Shown here in pieces: positions 44,918 through 53,252 of a stretch of DNA of 64,000 nt. Made by a program: the position numbers and the translations under genes. The DNA is taken from NCBI RefSeq assembly GCF_033449965.1, contig NZ_CP137761.1:372001-436000 (forward strand), read 5' to 3'. Origin of the DNA: Bacillus sp. T3. GTDB lineage: Bacteria; Bacillota; Bacilli; Bacillales; Cytobacillaceae. Numbering within the stretch: the stretch's first letter is position 1; every line of letters begins with the position of its first letter. The notes beneath the pieces are model-generated. The model was given only the letters and a program-made list of their open reading frames with translations, ran no database searches and was not told the origin of the DNA.

Positions 44918-46408
44918 ATGTCAAATTCAACTGTGGAGCCGAGTTTCATAGAATCACAGGAGTTCTCGATCAAATCCATTATCGCTCCACTCTTAGCCGT
45001 CATCGTTGGCATGATTATGGTTATTCTGGATAGCACGGTTGTCAATGTCGCCATTCCGAAATTGGTTGACTATTTTAATACAGACCTGAAAACCGTTCAA
45101 TGGACGGTAACAGGATACACCTTGGCACTATCAGCGGTTATCCCACTTGCCGGTTGGATGACCGATAAATTCGGTTCAAAGAAAATCTTTTTACTCACCA
45201 TCGCATTTTTTACATTCGGCTCTGTATTATGTGCGCTCGCCCAATCGCCGTTGCAACTGATTATCTTCCGGGTCATTCAAGGTCTAGGCGGGGGAATGGT
45301 CGCTCCTATTGGAATGGCCATGGTTTTTAAGCTTGCTCCACCGCATAAACGGGGATCAATCATGGGGGTACTTGGAATTCCGATGCTGATGGCTCCGGCA
45401 CTTGGACCTGTGTTATCAGGTTGGCTTGTAGATTCTGTAAGCTGGCACTGGATTTTTATGATTAATCTGCCAATCGGAATCATTGCCTTGATTCTAGGTA
45501 TGAAGTTCCTTCCGAAAGGTGAACCGCATGAAGCACCTCATCTCGATAAAATTGGTATGGTCATGGGTCCATTAGCCTTTGCAATGCTGACATACGGTGT
45601 GAGTGAGGGCGGTTCGAGCTGGACATCGACAAATACGATTGTCGGTTTAAGTGTCGGTTTCGGGGCCTTGCTTATCTTTATCGTTGTCGAGCTTATGCAA
45701 AAACAACCATTACTTGAATTGCGTGTGTTCCGTTCATCACATTTTACTCGCGGAATCATTCTTGCTTGGATGGCACAGGTTGCCTTGTTTGGCTCGATGA
45801 TATTGACCCCACTGTATTTGCAACAGCTTCGTGGATATACCGCATTTGAGACCGGATTAATTTTATTACCGCAAGCATTGGCCTCAGCAATCTTTATGCC
45901 AATCAGCGGTCGGTTGTTTGATAAAATCGGGGCCAGACCATTGGCATTTACTGGTCTTGGCATCATTTCAACAGGACTTTTCCTGTTTTCCCGAATTACT
46001 GTCGATACTAATCTTGAGATGATCCTGCTCTCTTTATTTTTAATTGGAAGCGGGATGGGATTGACGATGATGCCGGTCAACACACATGTGTTGAATTCGG
46101 CTCCGCGCAAGTTAGTCAGCAGGGTCACACCACTTACAACCGCTGCCCAGCAGGTTGTCGTTTCATTTGCCGTAGCGGGACTAACTGGTTATTTAACATC
46201 CCAGATTGATGAAAATATGAAGGAAGTTGTGAAAGGGGTCAGCCCGGTAGAAGCCGCGACAAACGGATTTGCGGATACGTATTTCTTAGCTGCTTGTCTG
46301 GCTATTGGAGGATTCGTGTTTAGCTTATTCCTGCGGAAGCCGAAAAGCCAACCAGAAGAACCGGGTCAACAAGACAAACCAGATCCAGGAATGATGGCTG
46401 GCCACTAA
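44918..46408 (+). CDS. DHA2/EmrB-QacA family MFS drug efflux transporter
   Basis: About 496 residues, 14 membrane helices. DHA2 motifs: LDSTVVNVAIPKL after helix 1, AGWMTDKFGSKKIFL (motif A) and the motif-C-type GIPMLMAPALGPVLSGWLVD. Proton-driven export of toxic compounds, substrate unknown. Start ATG 44918; a TTG at 44906 is in frame but no better supported. Controlled by the divergent TetR. Confidence 0.93.
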   Translation: MSNSTVEPSFIESQEFSIKSIIAPLLAVIVGMIMVILDSTVVNVAIPKLVDYFNTDLKTVQWTVTGYTLALSAVIPLAGWMTDKFGSKKIFLLTIAFFTFGSVLCALAQSPLQLIIFRVIQGLGGGMVAPIGMAMVFKLAPPHKRGSIMGVLGIPMLMAPALGPVLSGWLVDSVSWHWIFMINLPIGIIALILGMKFLPKGEPHEAPHLDKIGMVMGPLAFAMLTYGVSEGGSSWTSTNTIVGLSVGFGALLIFIVVELMQKQPLLELRVFRSSHFTRGIILAWMAQVALFGSMILTPLYLQQLRGYTAFETGLILLPQALASAIFMPISGRLFDKIGARPLAFTGLGIISTGLFLFSRITVDTNLEMILLSLFLIGSGMGLTMMPVNTHVLNSAPRKLVSRVTPLTTAAQQVVVSFAVAGLTGYLTSQIDENMKEVVKGVSPVEAATNGFADTYFLAACLAIGGFVFSLFLRKPKSQPEEPGQQDKPDPGMMAGH

Positions 46409-46420
46409 ATGATTTATCAC

Positions 46421-46444
46421 ATTAAAGCATTGGGGGACAGTCCC
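46421..46444. repeat. Left half of the palindromic repeat interrupted by the IS
   Basis: ATTAAAGCATT followed by GGGGGACAGTCCC; the last 11 bases (46434-46444, GGGACAGTCCC) are the left target-site duplication. Joined to the right half at 47926-47950 it restores a normal palindrome copy. Confidence 0.85.
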
Positions 46445-46567
46445 ACTAGTCTTGCATCAAAGTATATAAATTGAATTTATTCAAAAAATTTACAATGCGA
46501 TTTAGATGTCTAATGAAAAAAAGGTGATCAGGGATTAAATAGACCTTGTTCCCTTTTTTTTCCTATT

Positions 46568-47773
46568 TTAGTTTTCTTTCTTTTTTCCTGCCTTTTTCAC
46601 CACAGCGACGTTTCCAAACAACGGTTTTTCTTTCACTAAAGGTTTAGGGACTTTTTGTCTCCCCTTTGATTTTTTCCTTTTTCTGTTTAATTCTTTTAAC
46701 ATTCTTCTGCCGGGTAAATACAAATACGTTCGAAGAACCCGAAAGAATTCCCAAGGTGTTTTTTTCGACTTAGTTTGAAGTTTTATGATGAGTGAAACAC
46801 CTAACGCAATAAGGGCTAAGAACATTTGATTCCAAATTCCTTGTGGTTTTGTACTCCAGACCTTTGTTAGTTTTAGGTGTCCCTTAATCCACTTGAAAAA
46901 AAGTTCGATAAGCCAGCGGCTCTTGTAGATTTCTAGGATCTGTTGATCAGTTAAATCAAAGCGTGTCGTTAAAATTCGGTAGGTTCTCCCTTTTTCATCC
47001 CAAAATTCTATGTACCGAACCGGTACATTTGAAATCCCAAAATTCACTTTTTCATCTCTTTTTACCGATGGATGAGTCGGTTCATATTCTTCTAACGTAT
47101 TAGTTACCAGATTCTTGCTTATTCGGACTACAAATGAAATATTCCTCTCGAGCCAATCCATTAAATTCTTTTTGGAAGGATAACCTCTGTCCATTACATA
47201 GGTGGCATCAAAATCTTCAATGATGAAATCGGAGCTTTCAAAATCACTCACAGTACCAGTGGAAGGAACAATTTTATCTGGATAGGCGATATCTTTAGAA
47301 ACCACAACGAGTCTAGTATGCATTTTGACCGCATTGTGGCCTTTGGAGATAAAAGCCCAATCACAAAGATTTTCTGGTAAGCTAATTTCCGTTGAATCTA
47401 CTATATTTAATCGACCGATGTCCTTTGATAATCCTTCTAAACCTTGGGTTAACTCATGAATTTTCTTAACTACTTTTACAAACATTTTTTGAACCATTTC
47501 TGTTGGAAGGTCGTTAATCCGTCGGCTTAATTGAGAGCCACTAATACTTTTAATACCAATTTCTTTCCTGAGAGTAGGAAAAGCCCTTAACTTTTCTTCC
47601 ATATGACTGTACGAGCACCATTGATCTAGCTGAGCTGCAACAAAAATTTTTAATAAAGCCTTTGTAGAAAGCCTCTTTCCATAATCAATCAGTGGACAAT
47701 CAAAATCCTCTGTTGGAAGTAGAGATAAGCATTGACACATCAAGATTTCTTGGCCTATACTTTTATTATTCAA
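46568..47773 (-). CDS. IS4 family transposase
   Basis: 401 residues from TTG 47773. DDE residues: Asp in NIVDSTEISLP, Asp in YVMDRGYPSKKN and Glu in the Y-R-E-K box YKSRWLIELFFKWIKGHL. TTG 47773 is preferred over an in-frame ATG at 47818 because AAAGGAG lies 8 nt upstream of it, while the ATG has no site. C-terminus is Lys-rich. No frameshift, so it may be active. Confidence 0.92.
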   Translation of the reverse strand: MNNKSIGQEILMCQCLSLLPTEDFDCPLIDYGKRLSTKALLKIFVAAQLDQWCSYSHMEEKLRAFPTLRKEIGIKSISGSQLSRRINDLPTEMVQKMFVKVVKKIHELTQGLEGLSKDIGRLNIVDSTEISLPENLCDWAFISKGHNAVKMHTRLVVVSKDIAYPDKIVPSTGTVSDFESSDFIIEDFDATYVMDRGYPSKKNLMDWLERNISFVVRISKNLVTNTLEEYEPTHPSVKRDEKVNFGISNVPVRYIEFWDEKGRTYRILTTRFDLTDQQILEIYKSRWLIELFFKWIKGHLKLTKVWSTKPQGIWNQMFLALIALGVSLIIKLQTKSKKTPWEFFRVLRTYLYLPGRRMLKELNRKRKKSKGRQKVPKPLVKEKPLFGNVAVVKKAGKKKEN

Positions 47774-47778
47774 ATGTG

Positions 47779-47851
47779 AAAACTCCTTTGTAGAAGACTT
47801 GTTTGTTTTAGGGAACATAACAAGGTCAACAACTTCTACAATAGGAGTTTT
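47779..47851 (-). other. Long inverted repeat that can mask the transposase ribosome-binding site
   Basis: Arms 47779-47796 and 47833-47851 pair over 18 bp with one bulge. In a transcript entering from outside, the 5' arm sequesters AAAGGAG. A promoter inside the IS (TTGTAG, 16 bp, TATGTT, near 47838-47811 on the minus strand) would start after the 5' arm and leave the site free. Confidence 0.65.
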
Positions 47852-47925
47852 TTTTTATTTCGTAAAGAAGTTAAATTACTTTTATTTCATTTTTAGTAAC
47901 TTTTTTCAAGACGTGCAAGGCTAGT

Positions 47926-47977
47926 GGGACAGTCCCCCAATGCTTTAATGCTGTAATACAACGGGGGACAGTCCCCC
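47926..47977. repeat. Right half of the interrupted palindrome plus an adjacent copy
   Basis: GGGACAGTCCCCC (47926-47938; first 11 bases are the right target duplication) with AATGCTTTAATG, then a full GGGGGACAGTCCCCC at 47963-47977. Confidence 0.85.
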
Positions 47978-47983
47978 ACTACA

Positions 47984-48322
47984 CTAAAGTACTATCTGGT
48001 CCTTAACCTCTATCGAATATTTTTCCACTGTCCCAATAGGCAGTTCTAAAACCTTCTCAGCGCCACGAATCGGAAAGATCATCATATTGGGTTTCACATT
48101 CTTCCGAACAACGACGACGACATCATTTCGGTCAAGAAACACAACATCAATCGGGAAAAACATGAAAAACATATGAATCGAATTGCAGGGTACAAGCAAA
48201 ATCCCTTCATCTACAAGAGGTTTCCTTCTAAACATAAGGCCCCTGAAGCGCGGCCAGAACCGATCGCAAACCTTAATCAAAATCGGCACATCTATGTCAT
48301 GATTTTGTCTAAAAATTTTCAC
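47984..48322 (-). CDS. DUF192 family protein
   Basis: 112 residues with the DUF192 core: RGLMFRRKPLVDEGILLVPCNSIHMFFMFFPIDVVFLD and ENVKP-like RKNVKPNMM, ending VLELPIGTVEKYSIEVKDQI. Secreted or cytoplasmic; function unknown. Divergent from the Tad pilus locus; DUF192 genes often sit by tad/pil clusters. Confidence 0.9.
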   Translation of the reverse strand: MKIFRQNHDIDVPILIKVCDRFWPRFRGLMFRRKPLVDEGILLVPCNSIHMFFMFFPIDVVFLDRNDVVVVVRKNVKPNMMIFPIRGAEKVLELPIGTVEKYSIEVKDQIVL

Positions 48323-48373
48323 AAATTCGCCCTTCCTTTCGTCTCCCTATATAGTGAATTTTACCTATTCGGA

Positions 48374-48382
48374 TGATATATT
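48374..48382 (+). promoter_or_regulatory. Extended -10 promoter of the riboswitch/tad locus
   Basis: TGATATATT (box 48377-48382); the -35 is weak. Transcription would begin ~10 nt before the riboswitch. Confidence 0.5.
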
Positions 48383-48397
48383 TAAATAGCAAACAAA

Positions 48398-48480
48398 CGA
48401 AAAGGCAAACCCTGAGAAATCTTGGGACGCAAAGCTATAGGGACTTACGTGAAAGCCGAAGTCAGCCAGTTACCGAATCT
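48398..48480 (+). ncRNA. Cyclic di-GMP-I (GEMM) riboswitch
   Basis: All consensus segments in order: AAAGGCAAACC, a GAAA-capped stem (CCCTGAGAAATCTTGGG), GACGCAAAGC, TATAGGGACTTA, then AAGTCAGCCAGTTACCGAA. The spacing matches the two-helix GEMM-I aptamer, with the tetraloop and its receptor. It is the first transcribed element ahead of the Flp/Tad pilus genes, a fitting target for c-di-GMP control of surface attachment. Whether the ligand turns genes on or off cannot be told by eye. Confidence 0.88.
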
Positions 48481-48985
48481 GTAGACAGCTAACGGAGAAA
48501 TGCCGAAGTCAGCCAGATACCAAATTTGAAGAAGGTCTACGAGGAATACCAAGCCAGTCCATCACCAAATCTGTAAAAGATACATCACAATAATGTTTTG
48601 GGCAAACAAAAACAGAAACTGTAGAAGGTGCTTTTGGACAAGAGTCAAATTCACTAAAAACAGTATTCTGAACTATTGGTTCGTTGCGCCGAAAACCGAA
48701 GCCACCAAAACACAGAATCTGCAGCGGCCCTTTGATCAAAAAATCCGAAGGCGCCACCTCAGAGTCTGCGAAAGGCCTTCCTACCACCGACGCCACATAA
48801 CAGCCTAGTAAAATATCAAACACCAAAACATCAATTCTACAGATGGACACTTAGTAATACCGAAAGTCTACCATTATATCGAATTTGCACAATCAGCTTA
48901 CATCGAATACCGAAGTCAGCCATTTGCCGAGTCTGTAAAAGAGCTTAAAGGCCAAACCGAAGTCAGCCAGTTACCGAATCTGTAG
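48456..48985 (+). repeat. Degenerate tandem array of the riboswitch 3' segment
   Basis: The 29-bp segment CCGAAGTCAGCCAG...GAATCTGTAG, which is the 3' part of the aptamer, recurs at 48503-48531 and, after worn copies (about 48547, 48690, 48745, 48865), at 48910-48941 and 48957-48985. The best pairs are 47 bp apart at both ends of the array (48456/48503 and 48910/48957). None of the later copies has the 5' aptamer half. This fills the 550-bp leader before the pilin gene and has no coding sense. Confidence 0.75.
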
Positions 48986-49030
48986 TGATACTTATCGTTG
49001 TTTGCCAAAAAATAGACGAGGTGAACAATC

Positions 49031-49234
49031 ATGATGGAGAAAATCAAAGGCCTTTTCTCAGAAGAGAAGGGGCAAGGCATGACTGAGTACGGCTTAATTT
49101 TAGGACTAATCGCTCTTGCAGTTGTGGTAATTTTAACAACATTTGGCGAAACACTAACAACCAAGTTTACGGAAATTAAAGATGAGCTATTGAACGCAGG
49201 TTCAACAACGACAACGACTCCTTCTGGGTCATAA
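49031..49234 (+). CDS. flp: Flp/Fap-type pilin
   Basis: 67 residues: short leader, class IV-like cleavage region EKGQGMTEYGLILGLIALAVVVIL and a short C-terminal part ending in a Thr run. Major subunit of Tad pili. GAGGTGA precedes the tandem ATG codons at 49031/49034. Confidence 0.93.
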   Translation: MMEKIKGLFSEEKGQGMTEYGLILGLIALAVVVILTTFGETLTTKFTEIKDELLNAGSTTTTTPSGS

Positions 49235-49246
49235 ACACTTAAATCC

Positions 49247-49287
49247 AATCCCTACTTTCGTGCGGCTAGCGAAGGTGGGGATTTTTT
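49247..49287 (+). terminator. Terminator (probably partial) after the pilin gene
   Basis: AATCCCTACTTTCG (49247-49260) pairs with CGAAGGTGGGGATT (49270-49283) and is followed by TTTT. It would raise pilin expression relative to the assembly genes downstream. Confidence 0.85.
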
Positions 49288-49426
49288 GCAGTGATTGAAT
49301 ATATTACCATATGGATAGCTCGCCGTAACACTATCAAGTAAAAAGCCGGCAAGCATTCCAACAACCAGGCGCCACGGGCAAAGTCCTAGCAAAAGCGTCT
49401 ATTTAAGCATGTCTATGAGGTGAAAA

Positions 49427-49920
49427 ATGCTACTAAATCTATCATTAATACTCATTCTGATAATCTCATTCATTACTGATCTCAAAAACAGACGAATACT
49501 AAATATATTAACCTTTCCAACTATGCTGATTGGATTAACATACCATGCGATATCTGCTGGCCTCGACGGTCTCATTTTCAGCGGACTTGGATTATTGCTA
49601 GGCCTCGGCCTACTTTTTATACCATACCTAATGGACGGAATGGGCGCGGGCGACGTCAAGCTCCTCGCGGCAATCGGAGCACTAAAAGGCACAGCCTTCG
49701 TCTTAGGCGCATTCCTATTCACCGCCATCATCGGCGGTCTGATTGCTACCATCATCCTAATCTCAAAAAAAGAGCTACTTCTTACTATAAAACGACTTCT
49801 TTTTTTACAAAAATAGGGAAGTTGCCGAGGCTCGACCAAAGTGAGTATCATCAAGCCTTTCCTTACGGTGTGGCGATTGTCCTCGGAACTGCCTTACAGC
49901 TCGGAGTATCGTTCCAATGA
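49427..49920 (+). CDS. tadV: Prepilin peptidase, A24 family (frameshifted near C-terminus)
   Basis: 164 residues after correction. Membrane aspartyl protease that cleaves prepilins: first Asp in SFITDLKNRRI, second in the GxGD motif GMGAGDVKLL. The frame stops at 49816; one more A in the five-A run (49809-49813) continues it as GKLPRLDQSEYHQAFPYGVAIVLG to TGA 49918-49920, overlapping the next ATG by ATGA. Confidence 0.9.
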
Positions 49921-50300
49921 TTCGCTCGCAAAAAGGCCAAGCAACAGTCGAACTAGCACTTTGCCTTGTGATTCTCTTGCTAATCGTCTTTGGCATTATC
50001 GACTTTGGAAGAATTTTTCAAGCCTATCTAACGACCAATCATGCCAGTCGCGAAGGGGCACGCTTAGCGACACTAGGCGCGGCCGATACAGAAATCATCA
50101 ACGCGACGAAGAGCGCAGCGCAAAGCTTGGGCACAGAAGAACTTACGGTCACCATTACACCACAAAAGGAATTACGGAAAAGAGGCGTATATGTAACGGT
50201 TTTTACCACCTATCCTGTGACCATTTCCGTCCCACTGATGGAAAAAATGCTGCCTAACCCTTTTATAGTAAAAAGCAAAACCGTGATGAGGGTCGAATGA
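49917..50300 (+). CDS. tadE: TadE-like pseudopilin
   Basis: 127 residues. TadE N-terminal motif QKGQATVELALCLVILLLIVFGIIDFGRIF followed by NHASREGARLATLG. Minor pseudopilin of the Tad machine, processed by the preceding peptidase. Confidence 0.92.
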   Translation: MIRSQKGQATVELALCLVILLLIVFGIIDFGRIFQAYLTTNHASREGARLATLGAADTEIINATKSAAQSLGTEELTVTITPQKELRKRGVYVTVFTTYPVTISVPLMEKMLPNPFIVKSKTVMRVE

Positions 50301-50419
50301 ATGACAAAATCAAAATTTGAAGATTGAAAGATGCAAATGTTCCCATCTATATGGGAGAAGAAACTTCATCCCTTAAAGAATGTAACAATCAAAATAAACC
50401 TGTAATGAGGAAGGAATAA

Positions 50420-51325
50420 ATGAACAGATTCATCAACAATCAAAACGGTGCAGTCGCTGTTATCATTGCGCTCTTGATGTCTGTTTTTCTGGGCATCTCC
50501 GCTCTTGTCATCGACGGCGGGATGCTCTACATGGAAAAGCAGAAATTGCGTAATGTTGCGGATGCAGCCGCTCTGGCCGGGGCACAGGAATTGCCCACCA
50601 CACCAGACCGGGCAGTATCAAAAGCAATCGAAGCGATCAATCTTAATGAGGAAGATCCTAATGAATTCACCATTACTTTTAGTAAAAATAATCACCGAAT
50701 AACCGTCCGCGCCGAGAAAAGCGTCGATCTAGTGTTTGCCAAAGTCCTTGGCTTTGCTGAGGCTAAAGTAGATGCTGTCTCCCATAGTGAAATCGGGACA
50801 CTTACATCAGGCAGAGGGGCGGTCCCAGTCGGAGTCGAGTATACAAGCCCATTAATCTTCGGCGAAATCAAACGACTCAAAGTAGAAGACGCAACAGTCG
50901 GTAACTTCGGTGCACTTGCCATACAAGGACCGGGTGCCAATATTTACGAAGAAGATTTCAAAATGGGCTATGACCAAGAGCTTCGCATCAATCAAATCGT
51001 CAACACACAAACAGGGAACTTAGCTGGCCCAACAGTCAGAGCGGTCAACTACCGAATCTCAGCCTGTCCAACGTCAACGTATTTGGACTTTCCTGAAGAC
51101 TGCCCAAGAGTCGTGCTCGTCCCAGTTTTCCAATCAGTCGTTACCGAACAAAATCAAGTAAAGGCTGTAAAGATCGTCGGTTTTGCTGAATTCTTTATCG
51201 AAAATGTAACATCCAGCGGAACATCTGCTGAAATAGTCGGCCGCTTTATCGAAGAAACTGCTTCAGGTGAAATTGCCTACGACTCATCAAACTATGGGGC
51301 ATATGGCTACAAGTTAACAAGATAA
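50420..51325 (+). CDS. tadG: TadG-like pilus assembly protein
   Basis: 301 residues. N-terminal NNQNGAVAVIIALLMSVFLGISALVIDGGMLYMEKQKLRNVADAAALAGAQEL is the TadG/TadE-G signature; the C-terminal extracellular part has paired cysteines and no clear von Willebrand domain. AGGAAGGA precedes the ATG. Confidence 0.9.
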   Translation: MNRFINNQNGAVAVIIALLMSVFLGISALVIDGGMLYMEKQKLRNVADAAALAGAQELPTTPDRAVSKAIEAINLNEEDPNEFTITFSKNNHRITVRAEKSVDLVFAKVLGFAEAKVDAVSHSEIGTLTSGRGAVPVGVEYTSPLIFGEIKRLKVEDATVGNFGALAIQGPGANIYEEDFKMGYDQELRINQIVNTQTGNLAGPTVRAVNYRISACPTSTYLDFPEDCPRVVLVPVFQSVVTEQNQVKAVKIVGFAEFFIENVTSSGTSAEIVGRFIEETASGEIAYDSSNYGAYGYKLTR

Positions 51326-51364
51326 CGCCAGCTCGCGCACCAGTCAAAAAAGCATGAAAACAAT

Positions 51365-51397
51365 ACCCGAACCTCGCACCAAAAGCGGAGTTCGGGT
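51365..51397 (+). terminator. Intercistronic hairpin between tadG and rcpC
   Basis: ACCCGAAC (51365-51372) / GTTCGGGT (51390-51397) followed by TTTC; may be a partial terminator inside the operon. Confidence 0.5.
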
Positions 51398-51430
51398 TTC
51401 AAAAATCCATATCAAACAGCAGGTGAGCAG

Positions 51431-52012
51431 ATGAATACGAAAAAAATCTGGATGCTGTCGATGATCATCGCATCCATTTTTACCATAACTTTTTATTTTT
51501 ATTTAAGCAGCGGAGTCAACCGAAAAGAACAAACAGCTTCAACCCAAGCTAACAACGTCGCATCTGCCAAAAAGGAAAAAACAACAGGCGAAAACGCAAC
51601 CCAATCAGCCAAAACCAAAGAAATGCTAAAAATAAGCCCTAACAAACGCGCTATTTCGATTGCCGTTGACCACGTTAAAGGAGTATCCGGCCTGATTCGC
51701 CCAGGAAATATTGTCGATGTCATCGCCTATATCCCGGAAAATGCGGAGGGAGTCTCAAAAACCGAAATCCTCCTACAGGAGATAAAGGTACTTGCAGTAG
51801 GTAGCAAAACAACCGCCGATATTGACCCGACTGTTGAACTCACCTACCCAAGCGTGACCGTTGAAGTCACACCTGAGCAGGCCATCGCCGTCGCGACCGT
51901 ATCCGTCAAAGGCTCGCTCACCTTCATGCTGCGCAAAACCCCTGATCAGGAAAGCAGCAAAGCAAAAACAAATACGAAATCCCAAAAAGGAGAAATGACC
52001 AATGCTAATTAA
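51431..52012 (+). CDS. cpaB: RcpC/CpaB-like SAF-domain protein
   Basis: 193 residues: membrane anchor, linker, then a RcpC/CpaB core (ISIAVDHVKGVSGLIRPGNIVDVIAYIP...LLQEIKVLAVG...VTVEVTPEQAIAVATVSVKGSLTFMLR). In Gram-negatives it supports the secretin; here, without an outer membrane, it probably lines the wall-crossing part. Overlaps the next gene by 11 bp. Confidence 0.9.
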   Translation: MNTKKIWMLSMIIASIFTITFYFYLSSGVNRKEQTASTQANNVASAKKEKTTGENATQSAKTKEMLKISPNKRAISIAVDHVKGVSGLIRPGNIVDVIAYIPENAEGVSKTEILLQEIKVLAVGSKTTADIDPTVELTYPSVTVEVTPEQAIAVATVSVKGSLTFMLRKTPDQESSKAKTNTKSQKGEMTNAN

Positions 52013-53210
52013 CTACCTAGTCCTAAGCTCAAAAGTCTCCTTTGCTAATAAAATAGCCGAAATGATACAAACCAAGCACCACATCACCAAAACACTCACG
52101 ATCGAAACCGACCTAAAAAAAGAACTCGAAACAACCAGTGCGCCGTCCATCATCATCATCGGCCAGTTTCAACAACAAAACCCATACGAGATTGCCCGCG
52201 AATTTGCGCTCAAATACCATCACACGGCCGTACTGCTCATGTTGCCGCCCGACCAAATCGACCTCAAGCAAGCACTGCACGCAGGAGTCGCAGACATCCT
52301 GCCACTGTCGAGTTCAAAGGAAGACCTCCTTCTTTCTTTTGGGAAAATAGAGCAGACACTTGCGCTTAAGTTTGATAGCGCGCCTATTCAGCAACCGGTC
52401 GTCCAACAAAAGGACGGCAAAATCATCGTCTTTCTAAGCACAAAGGGAGGAGTTGGCAAAACGACGCTTGCCGTCAACGCGGCCACAGCACTCGCCAAAA
52501 AGAATCTAGCCGTTGCCATCATCGACCTCGATCTGCAGTTCGGCGACGTGCCATTGCTGCTCGATAAAGAACCGAAAGCGACCATCTACGACTGGGTCAA
52601 AGAATCACTCGACGAAAAGGACGGCCAGGTCGAGTCCTATATGATTAAGCACCACTCCGGTGTCGAATTCATCGCTGCACCCCCGCTGCCGGAGTTCGCT
52701 GAGCTTATCACTGGTGATCATGTGTCACGCCTAATTGAGGAGCTGAAGAAACGCTACGATGTCGTCATCATCGACACACCGCCGAGCCTGGTCGAAACGA
52801 ATCTTGTTGCCCTCGACCATGCCGATGATATCCTGCTAATCACGTCCTTTGACCTGCCAGCTCTAAAGAATGGCAAACTGGCTCTCGACACAATGGCCCT
52901 ACTCGGCTTTACTGAAAAAATAAAAATTGTCCTAAATCGAGACGCCGAAATGAAAGGCATGAGCTTTGAATCAATCGAAGGTGTACTAGGGAAAAAAGTA
53001 TTCGCCAGAATCCCAAGCGACTATTTGACTGTAATCGCCTCAATCAACAAAGGCATCCCATTCGTCACCGCCGCCCCGCGCACAGCTGTTGCTAAAACAA
53101 CAATGAAATTCGCTGAGGGCCTAGTTACGAATTCAACCATCAAACTAACCGAAAAGCCAAAAAAATCGCGCAGCGTCACTGCAAAATTTTTCAAGAAAAG
53201 AACTTTATAA
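52002..53210 (+). CDS. cpaE: TadZ/CpaE-like ATPase
   Basis: 402 residues. An N-terminal receiver-like domain (to ~130) is followed by a MinD/ParA-type ATPase: Walker A STKGGVGKTTLAVNAA, AIIDLDLQFGD, VIIDTPPSLVETN. TadZ positions the pilus machine, often at a pole. Confidence 0.93.
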   Translation: MLINYLVLSSKVSFANKIAEMIQTKHHITKTLTIETDLKKELETTSAPSIIIIGQFQQQNPYEIAREFALKYHHTAVLLMLPPDQIDLKQALHAGVADILPLSSSKEDLLLSFGKIEQTLALKFDSAPIQQPVVQQKDGKIIVFLSTKGGVGKTTLAVNAATALAKKNLAVAIIDLDLQFGDVPLLLDKEPKATIYDWVKESLDEKDGQVESYMIKHHSGVEFIAAPPLPEFAELITGDHVSRLIEELKKRYDVVIIDTPPSLVETNLVALDHADDILLITSFDLPALKNGKLALDTMALLGFTEKIKIVLNRDAEMKGMSFESIEGVLGKKVFARIPSDYLTVIASINKGIPFVTAAPRTAVAKTTMKFAEGLVTNSTIKLTEKPKKSRSVTAKFFKKRTL

Positions 53211-53252
53211 AATAAGAAAGTTTCTAAACACCAAAGGAGGGAATCTGCCCAG

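Larger units (their letters stand above)
46445..47925 (-). mobile_element. Complete IS4-family insertion sequence, 1481 bp
   Basis: Ends ACTAGTCTTGCA (46445-46456) and, inverted, ACTAGCCTTGCA (47925-47914), 11 of 12 matching. Direct 11-bp flanks GGGACAGTCCC at 46434-46444 and 47926-47936 are the target duplication, which fits the GGG-N5-CCC target preference known for IS231-type IS4 elements. It contains one transposase gene on the minus strand and a protective hairpin near its upstream end. Internal GACCTTGTT repeats (46542-46550, 47819-47827) lie further in and are not the termini. Confidence 0.88.

Noticed and set aside
46542..47827. IS boundaries at the internal GACCTTGTT inverted repeat
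   Set aside because: No target duplication flanks it, whereas ACTAGYCTTGCA ends with 11-bp GGGACAGTCCC duplications fit perfectly further out.
48456..48985. CRISPR array with 29-bp repeats and 18-bp spacers
   Set aside because: Repeats decay strongly in the middle, spacers are too short and not unique, and the repeat is the riboswitch 3' half.
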